8,389 nt of DNA from Nitrososphaeraceae archaeon (GCA_025936955.1 JAICSL010000056.1:1-8389); one strand, 5' to 3'. Shown: positions 1 through 6,286, counted from the first letter of the stretch. Notes: generated from the sequence alone by a model not told the origin. Numbers and translations: made by a program.

Positions 1-195
1 CAAGAGAGCAGAGGAGCTCATTACAGGTCAGATTTTCCAAACCTAGGTGACGAAGAATGGAAGGTAAATATCTATTGCAGAAAGGAAGGAAAGGAGATGG
101 TATTGTTTAAAGATAGCGTTAAAGAAATCCAAGGACCATTGACAGATTTGCTCAAAGACCACATCAAAGCAGAACACCATCGTGAATTTGAATGA
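1..195 (+). CDS. sdhA: Succinate dehydrogenase/fumarate reductase flavoprotein subunit, C-terminal end (partial)
   Basis: The first reading frame is open from base 1 to a TGA at 193-195 and gives 64 residues; the 5' part lies outside the window. It begins with ESRGAHYRSDFP followed by DEEWKVNIY, the conserved segment after the flavoprotein fold in SdhA/FrdA, where the Arg and His belong to the FAD/dicarboxylate active-site region. It ends with a charged tail, KAEHHREFE. SdhA carries covalent FAD and oxidizes succinate to fumarate as part of complex II on the inner face of the membrane, passing electrons to SdhB. L-aspartate oxidase (NadB) shares the ESRGAHYR block, so it is the main alternative. 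I prefer SdhA because of the short tail after the motif. It ends the transcription unit on this side, since no gene follows for about 400 bases. Confidence 0.72.
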   Translation, partial: QESRGAHYRSDFPNLGDEEWKVNIYCRKEGKEMVLFKDSVKEIQGPLTDLLKDHIKAEHHREFE

Positions 196-221
196 ATGAT
201 TAGACAAATCATAAATCATTC
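194..221 (+). terminator. Hairpin over the sdhA stop codon, possible 3' end signal
   Basis: GAATGATT (194-201) and AATCATTC (214-221) are perfect 8-base inverted arms around a 12-base loop. The left arm starts inside the TGA stop. It could form a 3' end hairpin, but there is no clear T-run directly after it and AT-rich arms are easily met by chance. Confidence 0.3.
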
Positions 222-606
222 GTTAATTTGCTGTATACAAACAATGCCTTATTTTATCTTTCCATATATTCTGTTATAAGAGTTGCAATAACAATTCTAA
301 TTTATACCACGACCTCTCATTTTCCAAAATTGAATCTATCTATACGTAAACCACAAAATTATGTGAGCCAATAACCATTAAAATTAACTTCGATCATCTT
401 TATCAAAAAACTATGATGATCATTATCTTCATCTTAAATAAAGATGGTTATCGTGACTAGGAAGCGTTCAGTAATAAAACAATTTCTACTTCAATGCCTA
501 GGGATTCACAGGAGATTATTCGTAGAATCAGTGGGTTAAATACTAAAAAATATCAAATAACCTAGCTGCTCACAGTAAAGGAGAAAATAAGCGCTCAAAG
601 CATAGA
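196..606. other. AT-rich intergenic region between sdhA and the Rieske reductase gene
   Basis: I see no convincing gene in this gap. It holds competing inverted repeats: CATCTTTAT (395-403) pairs with ATAAAGATG (438-446), and CATCTT (430-435) can pair instead with AAGATG (441-446) across five bases. A 31-residue ATG ORF (444-539) is present but has no promoter support. A weak TATA-like stretch (about 544-552) and an AAAGGAG (577-583) precede the ATG at 607; the AAAGGAG is about 23 bases from that ATG, too far for a normal ribosome binding site. Confidence 0.5.
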
Positions 607-1806
607 ATGATAATTACGTCTAGAAACTCTATAGAAAACCCTATAGAGTTCAAGCTCTATATTGTAAATGGTCTTAGTATATTGAGTGAAGAAGATTTCG
701 TTAAGGCTGCCGAGCTAAAGGATATCCCCCCTTCCAAGATGAAAGAAGTTCAGATAGGGGGTGAAAATATTTGTGTTGCTAATGTTGAAGGAAAATATTA
801 TGCTATTGGCAGTATTTGTACTCACGAAGGCGGCCCTCTAGCCGATGGCACGCTCGAAGGCTATGAAGTTGAATGTCCGTGGCATCAATCTAAATTCGAT
901 GTAAGGACAGGAGAGGTGACAAGCCCTCCTGCAAGTGAACCAGAACCATCGTATGAGGTAAAAGTAGATGGCAATAACATACTGATTAAAAAACAAGGTA
1001 AAAGTAAATCATCTTCTCCTCAGATTGAGCTAACACTATTAGAAAAAGATAAAATTGAGGGTACTGATGTAACATCATTTAAGTTTAGTAAGCAAAATGA
1101 TAGTGATAATCGCGGACTACAAGACAACACACCCTTCAATTATAATGCAGGACAATTTGCATTTTTTGACATAGGTGGAGTACATAACGATCCCAAGGGC
1201 CCTATTAGACATTTTACTATTTCGTCTTCGCCAACCGAGAATTTTATAATGTTCAGCACTAGAATCCGAGATTCACCATATAAACAGAGACTTTTAACTT
1301 TAGAAAAAGGAGCAAAAGTAAAGGTAAGAGGTCCTGAAGGACAATTTGTATTACATCAAGATAATTCAAAACCTGCCGTATTTCTATCAGGTGGCATTGG
1401 TGTTACTCCATTTAGAAGCATGGTAAAATATGCTACAGACAAGCAGCTACCAATAAAAATAGTAATGTTTGATTCCAATAGAAACATGAGCAACATATTA
1501 TTCAGAAATGAGTTTGATGACTGGGAGAAAAGAAACAAGAATTTAAAGATTATCTATACTATAAGTGAAGACGAAAGTCAAGAACACGAACAATCATCGT
1601 CTGCTGCAAAAAATGATTGGAAAGGAGAGTATGGGAGGATAGACAAAGCAATGATTTTGAAGTTTGTAGACAATAACATATTTGAAAGTTCAATATTTTA
1701 TATCTGTGGGCCCCCTGCCATGCTAAAAGCAATGCAGGCTTTGCTGCAAGAAGAATTAGAAATTCCAAAAGAAAGAATAAAAACTGAAGAGTTTACAGGC
1801 TATTGA
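607..1806 (+). CDS. Rieske [2Fe-2S] ferredoxin fused to FAD/NAD(P)H-binding ferredoxin-reductase-type oxidoreductase
   Basis: This is a 399-residue soluble two-part electron-transfer protein. A Rieske domain (about residues 31-130) has the cluster ligands C71-T-H73 and C90-P-W-H93. After a Ser/Lys-rich linker (about 130-138) comes a ferredoxin-NADP reductase-like module: the flavin motif RHFTISS (201-207), GPEGQF (242-247), the nucleotide loop SGGIGVTP (261-268), CGPPAM (367-372) and the terminal EEFTGY. It probably moves electrons between NAD(P)H, flavin and the Rieske cluster; the partner is unknown. An oxygenase-type reductase or a stress-linked reductase are both possible. The coordinates give the longest form, from ATG 607. 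The Rieske fold begins only at about residue 31, and TTG at 682 would give a typical N-terminus (MSEEDFVKAAEL) behind a TATA-like box at 656-663, so the shorter form is at least as likely. The gene converges with the PRC-like gene, 79 bases away. Confidence 0.92.
   Translation: MIITSRNSIENPIEFKLYIVNGLSILSEEDFVKAAELKDIPPSKMKEVQIGGENICVANVEGKYYAIGSICTHEGGPLADGTLEGYEVECPWHQSKFDVRTGEVTSPPASEPEPSYEVKVDGNNILIKKQGKSKSSSPQIELTLLEKDKIEGTDVTSFKFSKQNDSDNRGLQDNTPFNYNAGQFAFFDIGGVHNDPKGPIRHFTISSSPTENFIMFSTRIRDSPYKQRLLTLEKGAKVKVRGPEGQFVLHQDNSKPAVFLSGGIGVTPFRSMVKYATDKQLPIKIVMFDSNRNMSNILFRNEFDDWEKRNKNLKIIYTISEDESQEHEQSSSAAKNDWKGEYGRIDKAMILKFVDNNIFESSIFYICGPPAMLKAMQALLQEELEIPKERIKTEEFTGY
625..650. repeat. Perfect 10-bp inverted repeat, operator-like
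   Basis: AACTCTATAG (625-634) and CTATAGAGTT (641-650) are exact reverse complements separated by AAAACC. The repeat lies just upstream of a TATA-like TCTATATT (656-663) and the TTG at 682. If translation starts at 682, this is a promoter-proximal operator candidate. If it starts at 607, it is inside the first coding codons and could be an mRNA hairpin. Confidence 0.6.
656..663 (+). promoter_or_regulatory. TATA-like box for a leaderless start at TTG 682
   Basis: TCTATATT has its centre about 22-23 bases before TTG 682, slightly closer than the 26-27 seen for other genes in the window. It would mean that the sequence from 607 to 681 is promoter and not coding. The spacing is imperfect, so this is only moderate support. 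Confidence 0.35.
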
Positions 1807-1885
1807 TGATCATTGTATATATGATGAGTTAAAATAACTTTAAGCGTAATAATAAATGACTATGACCAACAGAAGAATGTAATTG

Positions 1886-2524
1886 TTATTTTTGCTCTTT
1901 TCCTTTTGGATACACAAATTTTTCTGAAGACTGCTTATTTTCTTCCTTTGGTCCGTGATAATCTTCGGGATATGCCTCATATGCCAATTTATCAATTGGT
2001 TCTCCTGTGGGGAGTGGTGCGCTTCTATCAACTTCATACTTGAACATTTCAGGAAAGTCTATATCAAGAATCACGTTTCTTCCAACTGCTATTATGAGTG
2101 ATTTCGGGATATCATATCTGTAACCTCGATCACCAAAAACCACTATTTTATCATCGGTTTCTCGCATTATGTATCCAACATGGTCCTCGTTCTTTGCTCG
2201 TACCCCTTTATTAAACAATGATTTTGGATATTGCTTTTCATACGTACCAAGGTCAATTCTTCCGGAAGGAGACGTCCATGGGTCTTTACGGCTTGTGGGA
2301 AGAGGGTCTTCACGGTTAACTTTGTATTTGTCAATGATATCTTTGAGAGTTAGACCAATCAGAACATTAGCTCCAACTTGCTGGATTTTAGAGATAGGTA
2401 TATCATATCTCTCATACTTACCGCCAAATACTACAATTTTATCAGGGGTTTCTCTTATAACATGTCCTATATCAGGAGAATCAAGAGATTTTACACCTTT
2501 GTTAAAGTATCTACCGGATGTCAA
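1886..2524 (-). CDS. PRC-barrel-like protein with two tandem domains
   Basis: A 212-residue soluble, charged protein with no signal peptide or membrane segment. It is built from two copies of one unit, residues 7-77 and 104-173. Both share FNKGV, RET.DKIVVFG, RYDIP, VG.NV and PLPT in the same order, with a constant offset of 97 residues. The short strand-rich pattern resembles PRC-barrel domains, which bind other proteins or RNA in varied roles; the exact job is unknown. A Lys/Glu-rich tail of about 35 residues follows the second unit. The start is TTG (2522-2524). An in-frame TAA lies two codons upstream, and the first conserved residue is F7, so no longer form is possible. Start choice and near absence of a leader agree with leaderless translation. 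The gene is convergent with the Rieske reductase and separated from the LtrA gene by about 680 bases. Confidence 0.8.
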   Translation of the reverse strand: MTSGRYFNKGVKSLDSPDIGHVIRETPDKIVVFGGKYERYDIPISKIQQVGANVLIGLTLKDIIDKYKVNREDPLPTSRKDPWTSPSGRIDLGTYEKQYPKSLFNKGVRAKNEDHVGYIMRETDDKIVVFGDRGYRYDIPKSLIIAVGRNVILDIDFPEMFKYEVDRSAPLPTGEPIDKLAYEAYPEDYHGPKEENKQSSEKFVYPKGKEQK

Positions 2525-2842
2525 GTTTTATTCTCTCATCTACTATACGTTTTAGGTAATTATTTAACCTTATAGTTGTATATGCTTCGTGATTAGTCCT
2601 TTTGGATGAAAAATTATTTAGTTATATCTCTTCTCTAGTGACGCTCCGCCTATTTACTAGGTTGAATATTCGCAAGTTACCACACTTGCCAACTGTAAGT
2701 CCTCTGCTGAATATGAGGTATCGCGAATAAAATCACTTCTAAAAAAGGATGTTACCATGTAAATAGACCAAGTAGCTTCAAAGCTTTCTGCATTTAATCA
2801 CTGACCGATTATAGTTCTCTATACTCACTATCCCGTGGATGT

Positions 2843-2877
2843 AAATCAAATCATTTGGGCCCAAGGGGATTTGATTT
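2843..2877. repeat. Nested inverted repeat around a GC-rich palindrome
   Basis: The outer arms AAATCAAATC (2843-2852) and GATTTGATTT (2868-2877) are perfect reverse complements. Between them is the 10-base palindrome TTGGGCCCAA (2855-2864), centred within half a base of the outer repeat. The GC-rich core stands out in AT-rich surroundings. It could be a regulator site or an RNA/DNA hairpin; no neighbouring promoter makes the role clear. Confidence 0.6.
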
Positions 2878-2926
2878 GGGTCCTGCATGTAAAGGTGTTC
2901 AATGGTTGCATTAGTAATACTTCAGG

Positions 2927-3244
2927 ATGGATAGACCAACATTTCAATTTAAATTAATAAGAAATGTAATAGAACAGATAAGACGTATTGATCGTCTAAT
3001 ACTAAACATTGGAGATATAGAGCTAATCGTGTAGTTGGTGCTACTCGTTATTCTCTTTTGCTTTATACTAGAGGAAGAGGCTGCGATTAATGCAAAACTT
3101 GCAACAAGCATTAACTCATACCGGGGCAAAACTAAATTTTCCCATAATCCCAAGTTCAAGTCTATTAAATATTTGTATTTTTGTGCAGCCGAACACAAAT
3201 ACTCAACTAAAAATTTGAAAAACGATGATGAGGATGACGTTTGA
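2927..3244 (+). pseudogene. Possible decayed small membrane-protein ORF with one in-frame TAG
   Basis: From ATG 2927 the frame reads 35 residues (starting MDRPTFQFKLIRNVIEQIRR), meets TAG at 3032-3034, and then continues open for about 70 residues. The part after the stop begins with a strongly hydrophobic stretch (LVLLVILFCFIL) followed by an acidic-to-basic segment. A TGG-to-TAG change would join the two halves into one protein of about 105 residues with one membrane segment. Against this, its last 38 bases overlap the LtrA gene antisense, there is no good TATA box, and I do not recognise the family. It may be chance. Confidence 0.2.
3175..3202 (-). terminator. Hairpin just after the LtrA stop codon
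   Basis: On the plus strand GTATTTTTGTG (3175-3185) can pair with CACAAATAC (3194-3202) with a two-base bulge and an eight-base loop. It begins five bases after the LtrA stop codon (3207-3209, minus strand), and an AT-rich stretch follows in the transcript direction. It is a plausible 3' end or stabilizing hairpin. Confidence 0.4.
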
Positions 3245-4409
3245 CATCTAATACAACTTGACCTGCACATGCTATAGCCATTATACCGATAAGAACTGCT
3301 GGTAGTATTAAGATATCATCTTTTAATACTGCACCAATAACAAGTACAGCTATAGCAGCCACCATGCTGTAGATAGCAGCTGCATATGTTGCTGATTTCT
3401 TTGAATTTGCTGATGAAGAAGACGAGGAAGAAGAAAGAGGATTAATAGCAGTCATTGCTGATGTAATTTGTATTATTCCTAGGGTAAACAAGCAGAGGAA
3501 AGTCGAAATACATAGAAGCCATTTTTCAGAAGAGGGCAAAGCTAAGGCTTGATTACTAAGAACTACGTGTTCTATACCAACCCCAAATGCCGTAAAGCCA
3601 ATTATCAATGGAAAATGAATGTACAACCAAGTGATGTATATTCCAATTTGTTTATTTTCACGAAGAGCTCTAATTTCTGAACCATCAACAGTATCAAAGT
3701 ATATCCACCATAAACTAAATGCGATACTTAACCCTAGTCCTGCAGATATTATAGAAGGCACAGTCCAATTGTGATCTGCAATACCATTAACAACTCCCAG
3801 TATAGAGATTCCTAAAACAATAATTGTAAATGAGCCAAAACGCTCCGGTAAATGATGGACGTGTGGTGCGAACTGTACTGAAAGTTGCCTTGCAAACAAC
3901 AAGGGTGTACCTATATCAACTGCCAGCCCTATTATCCACATAATCAATCTAAATGGCGGAGGTACAAATATAGATGCAAACCATATTCCTGCTGCAATAG
4001 AAAATCCTATGGAATACCTTGTGGTAATCTCGCGTGCAGCTGAAACATTTCTTCCAGTACGCAGATATTCTATTACTAAAATGGTACGCATTAACGCATA
4101 AGAGAGTGCAAACCAGCTTGAATTCTTCCCTAGTCCGTCAGGTACACTTACTGCCATAAAGGCAGCCGCAGCAATCTGTAATAGCATTAAAAGTCTATGT
4201 GCCAGGTCATCTGTCTCAAATCTAGTTGAATAAAATGTTACACCAATCCATGACCACACCACTGGAATAAAAAGAGCCACAAAACTGAGAAATCCATATA
4301 CAGATACATCTTGATTGAGATCTCTACTCAGCTGAAAGACAATTATGGCAACAATCAGGTCGTAAAAGTTTTCTAACCATGTAACATGATGCTCAGTGTA
4401 GCTATCCAA
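3207..4409 (-). CDS. LtrA-family (low temperature requirement A) polytopic membrane protein
   Basis: A 400-residue integral membrane protein with roughly ten to eleven hydrophobic segments. The LtrA family signature is visible near the N-terminus: VTWLENFYDLIVAIIVFQLS (about residues 9-28), where the family has E-x-F-x-D-L-V-x-V. It is followed by WSWIGVTFYSTRFETDD, then an EYLRTGR loop, and ERFGSFTIIVLGISILG in the second half. LtrA was named from a Listeria low-temperature growth mutant; its biochemical function is not settled. An eight-Ser run (residues 326-333) with mixed codons lies in a loop between late membrane segments. The start is TTG (4407-4409), with an in-frame TAA two codons upstream. 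A TATA box (4432-4439) is centred 26-27 bases upstream, which fits a leaderless transcript starting at this codon. It is a single-gene unit. Confidence 0.85.
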   Translation of the reverse strand: MDSYTEHHVTWLENFYDLIVAIIVFQLSRDLNQDVSVYGFLSFVALFIPVVWSWIGVTFYSTRFETDDLAHRLLMLLQIAAAAFMAVSVPDGLGKNSSWFALSYALMRTILVIEYLRTGRNVSAAREITTRYSIGFSIAAGIWFASIFVPPPFRLIMWIIGLAVDIGTPLLFARQLSVQFAPHVHHLPERFGSFTIIVLGISILGVVNGIADHNWTVPSIISAGLGLSIAFSLWWIYFDTVDGSEIRALRENKQIGIYITWLYIHFPLIIGFTAFGVGIEHVVLSNQALALPSSEKWLLCISTFLCLFTLGIIQITSAMTAINPLSSSSSSSSANSKKSATYAAAIYSMVAAIAVLVIGAVLKDDILILPAVLIGIMAIACAGQVVLDVKRHPHHRFSNF

Positions 4410-4888
4410 CTGTTAATCTGTATTATTTTTCCATATATGACTATTCTTACACATTTAATAAACTAGGTACGTAACATGTGGGTAATAAAGATCAGCATAT
4501 ACTCGAAACGGCTAATCCTAGATGACAGCCTTAGATCATCAAAACAGAAACAAAGTTATTGGTAAAAACACTAACCACACTGAAACATGCTATCTAATAT
4601 GTAACTTTCCAATTTATAGAATTACCTAAGCTTCATGAGTGATAACAGTTCGTTAATGACCTGAATAAATCTTTTATAGATATATTCTTCTTGCAATCGA
4701 TGAGAAATTGTAACTCGTTCAATTATAAAGTTATGATATTGCCTTATTCGAACCATATATGAAGAGCATAGGATGATGTTAGAAAATACAGATTATTTCA
4801 AAAAAATGCGAAGCGTTAGTTGTTGTTCTGTGCTTATAGGAAGTCAAGTAGGTAAAGTACACAAACCGGCTGTATGCAAGTAATAAAG
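4410..4888. other. Intergenic region between arginine decarboxylase and LtrA genes
   Basis: It holds the LtrA promoter near 4432-4439. A 36-residue ORF (4773-4883, plus strand) ends six bases from the end of the convergent decarboxylase gene, but has no TATA box at the right distance and no recognisable motif. I see no tRNA; a GGTTCGAAT-like string on the minus strand at about 4745-4753 has no supporting stem. Confidence 0.5.
4432..4439 (-). promoter_or_regulatory. TATA box of the LtrA gene
   Basis: CATATATG is centred 26-27 bases before the TTG start at 4409, the usual distance from an archaeal TATA box to the transcription start. This makes the TTG the first codon of a leaderless mRNA. Confidence 0.6.
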
Positions 4889-5452
4889 TCACAGTATTAA
4901 AACAGCTGCACTCAATACGGTTGTCCACATACCTTCCTTATTTCCTTGCGCGGATTGTGTGAAATTTTGTGTCTTGTAAATCTTTCCTGAAAGTTTCCAT
5001 TGTTCTTCTCTTTGATCCCAAGTAAGACTTGAATCGTTTGGTAATCCTAATGTTGTTGCAAGCATTTCCATAGACATATCTTCAGCATAATCTCCAGCTT
5101 TTTGTGCCGTCTCTCCGGTTGAATGATGCTCGGATAGATATCCATACTGTGTGTCATCCGCTGGCCTAGCCAAACCAATAGATGCAGCAATCAGTCTATT
5201 TGGCTCATTTGTAGCAGATTTAGCCATAACTGTGAAAACGATTTGTCCTGGCATGAGATGCTTTCTTCCCTCTTCTCTGTTTACTATTTTGCAATGTGGC
5301 GGCTTGATACTTGATACGGATACTAGATTTAAATCACTTATTGAGGCCTCACGCAGAGCAAGTTCAAAGCTTGTAAGATAATCCTTATGTGTGCCTTTGC
5401 CTTTAGTAAAGAACATCATCTTTGGAATATATGAGATGGAATTTGATAGCAA
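4889..5452 (-). CDS. pdaD: Pyruvoyl-dependent arginine decarboxylase
   Basis: A 187-residue soluble enzyme of the PvlArgDC family, which turns arginine into agmatine and CO2. Agmatine feeds polyamine synthesis and, in archaea, agmatidine modification of tRNA-Ile. The proenzyme cleaves itself between two serines to give beta and alpha chains, the second Ser becoming the pyruvoyl cofactor. Here the site is S47-S48 in LVSVSSIKPP. A conserved acid is probably E108 in GYLSEHHSTGET. The N-terminal pattern FFTKGKGTHKDYLTSFELAL also fits the family, and the length is normal. The start is TTG (5450-5452). The only alternatives are ATG codons at residues 12-13, which would cut into the conserved IPK..FFTKG block. 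An upstream TAA excludes a longer form. It stands alone, and no agmatinase or TiaS gene is in the window. Confidence 0.9.
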   Translation of the reverse strand: MLSNSISYIPKMMFFTKGKGTHKDYLTSFELALREASISDLNLVSVSSIKPPHCKIVNREEGRKHLMPGQIVFTVMAKSATNEPNRLIAASIGLARPADDTQYGYLSEHHSTGETAQKAGDYAEDMSMEMLATTLGLPNDSSLTWDQREEQWKLSGKIYKTQNFTQSAQGNKEGMWTTVLSAAVLIL

Positions 5453-5483
5453 TGTTATCGCATGTTATATCATCCATCCATCC

Positions 5484-5490
5484 TTAAATA
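5484..5490 (-). promoter_or_regulatory. TATA box of the arginine decarboxylase gene
   Basis: TATTTAA on the minus strand lies about 35 bases before the TTG at 5452, giving a leader of perhaps 5-10 bases. Three GGATG units in tandem (5471-5483, minus strand) lie between this box and the start. Confidence 0.4.
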
Positions 5491-5685
5491 ACTTGGTAAA
5501 TGATCTAATCTTAGAGAAGTAATAAAAGAAAAAGGTTTGAAATTTACAGTGATGAAGAAAGAGTCGACTCGACGTTTATTGAAATAAGAGAACTATGATC
5601 CATATTATTAATTTAATCTTCATCTCAAGAATTTACTTGCTTTAGTCTATCTAGATCTACACTATTCATTTGAGCAGAGTAGAGT

Positions 5686-5693
5686 TTTATAAA
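5686..5693 (+). promoter_or_regulatory. Strong TATA box with no known gene downstream
   Basis: TTTATAAA matches the archaeal TATA consensus well. It predicts a transcript starting near 5716. No protein longer than about 26 residues starts there, so it is the promoter of either a very small peptide or a small RNA. Confidence 0.5.
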
Positions 5694-5713
5694 TAGGACA
5701 ATACTAGTTGGGT

Positions 5714-5800
5714 GGAGAGTAGACCAAGGGTATACATGCCGATAGCGGTCTTAAATAAGGTTCCTATATTAGGAGGACATATTATATTTTAGCTTTTTCG
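5714..5800 (+). ncRNA. Candidate small RNA (or 26-residue leaderless peptide)
   Basis: The predicted transcript from the 5686 TATA box can form AGACC/GGTCT (5721-5725 and 5747-5751), enclosing a smaller GGUAU/AUGCC-type pairing, then a tight hairpin TCCTA-TAT-TAGGA (5762-5774). A T-run follows (5794-5798), the usual archaeal 3' end signal. The exact ends are inferred. The rival reading is a GTG-started 26-residue peptide from 5712 to a TAG near 5790. I do not recognise an RNA family, and it is not a tRNA or a C/D box RNA with both boxes. Confidence 0.3.
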
Positions 5801-5970
5801 TTTCTGAGTATGTTCAGATAATCTAAGTGGATTGAAACCTATTCTCTAGAAAAGCTCAATATATCATTTGTTTGTTACATTGCTCTACTGGATAATTTCG
5901 AATTGAATCCAATAAAGACAATATATATAGCTCATTAATTTCCTTTTTTTGTGTCATTAGTCACATCTAA

Positions 5971-6039
5971 ATGAGTGGATTTGATACTATTGAAAAATAT
6001 GATCAGTATATTTTTCATAGTTTGAATAGAGTTACATGA
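5971..6039 (+). CDS. Possible 22-residue ORF overlapping the next small gene
   Basis: ATG 5971 to TGA 6039 encodes MSGFDTIEKYDQYIFHSLNR plus two residues. Its stop overlaps the ATG of the 47-residue ORF as ATGA, the classic arrangement for translational coupling. An ATATATATAG stretch at 5921-5930 could be its TATA box with a leader of about 20 bases. The 47-residue ORF's own TATA box lies inside it, so the short ORF may be chance. The family is unknown. Confidence 0.25.
   Translation: MSGFDTIEKYDQYIFHSLNRVT
6006..6013 (+). promoter_or_regulatory. TATA box of the 47-residue ORF
   Basis: GTATATTT is centred 26 bases before ATG 6036, the ideal spacing for a leaderless archaeal transcript beginning on that ATG. 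This is the main support for the small gene. Confidence 0.5.
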
Positions 6040-6179
6040 TTGAAGTAGAACGTTTAGGATACAAAAGTGTAGTCATTACCAATTATGATCAGCCGATGTC
6101 TAAAAGGTATAATTATCTGTTCATGACTCAAAAGGGCAATTACATCAGCATCAAGAAACGTGATAACATCAATGAGTAA
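6036..6179 (+). CDS. Hypothetical 47-residue protein
   Basis: ATG 6036 to TAA 6177-6179 encodes a 47-residue basic protein starting MIEVERLGYKSVVITNYDQP and ending KKRDNINE. I do not recognise it. Alternating hydrophobic residues (KSVVIT, YNYLFMT, NYISIKK) suggest a small beta-rich fold; there is no signal peptide, membrane segment or Cys. A TATA box at 6006-6013 has perfect spacing for leaderless expression. A palindrome GGCTGCAGCC follows directly after the stop. It is well placed as a real short gene, but protein-like composition alone is weak proof. It lies upstream of ferritin, in the same direction, about 230 bases away with a separate promoter, so co-transcription is not indicated. Confidence 0.5.
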   Translation: MIEVERLGYKSVVITNYDQPMSKRYNYLFMTQKGNYISIKKRDNINE

Positions 6180-6180
6180 A

Positions 6181-6190
6181 GGCTGCAGCC
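6181..6190. terminator. GC-rich palindrome after the 47-residue ORF
   Basis: GGCTGCAGCC is a perfect 10-base palindrome one base after the stop codon and is followed within a few bases by TTCTTTT. It could help end the small transcript. As RNA the stem would be only about three pairs, so evidence is thin. Confidence 0.3.
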
Positions 6191-6286
6191 AGAATTCTTT
6201 TATGACCCAACAACGTCGTTATCTTAATTTGTGACAAGAAATGGATAATTTTGGTTTTTTAATTCTAGTGTATTAGTAAATTCAAT

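Larger units (their letters stand above)
2525..3206. other. Long intergenic region between the PRC-like gene and the LtrA gene
   Basis: No clear gene is present. It holds a nested inverted repeat (2843-2877), a small hairpin GCAAGT/ACTTGC (2672-2677 and 2684-2689), a 33-residue minus-strand ORF (2657-2758) without promoter support, and a possible decayed small ORF from 2927. A poor TATA-like stretch near 2551 may serve the PRC-like gene. The LtrA 3' hairpin lies at 3175-3202. Confidence 0.5.
5453..6035. other. Intergenic region upstream of the arginine decarboxylase and the 47-residue ORF
   Basis: It holds the decarboxylase promoter, overlapping palindromes at 5561-5573 (GAGTCGACTC and GTCGA-C-TCGAC), a candidate small RNA unit (5686-5800) and a 22-residue ORF (5971-6039). 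I see no larger gene. Confidence 0.5.

Noticed and set aside
411..440. ATGATGA as a possible C box of a C/D RNA
   Set aside because: No CTGA D box at a suitable distance; the same applies to the ATGATGA near 1820 and GTGATGA near 5550.
444..539. 31-residue ORF in the sdhA-Rieske gap
   Set aside because: No promoter and no motif; expected by chance in a gap of this size.
2169..2555. 128-residue plus-strand open frame across the PRC-like gene
   Set aside because: Lies antisense to a gene with clear repeated domains; its sequence has no motif, so it is a shadow.
2657..2758. 33-residue minus-strand ORF in the PRC-LtrA gap
   Set aside because: No promoter and no motif.
2944..3270. 108-residue minus-strand open frame overlapping the LtrA 3' end
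   Set aside because: Ser-rich, low-complexity translation that shares bases with the LtrA C-terminal codons in another frame; no promoter or motif.
3411..3434. Eight-Ser run in LtrA as a possible repeat expansion
   Set aside because: The Ser codons are mixed (TCT, TCC, TCG, TCA), so it is not a pure nucleotide repeat; more likely a flexible loop.
4740..4760. GGTTCGAAT-like string on the minus strand as a possible tRNA T-loop
   Set aside because: No T-stem, acceptor stem or anticodon arm can be built around it.
4773..4883. 36-residue ORF convergent with the arginine decarboxylase gene
   Set aside because: No TATA box at the proper distance and no recognisable motif; too short to stand alone.
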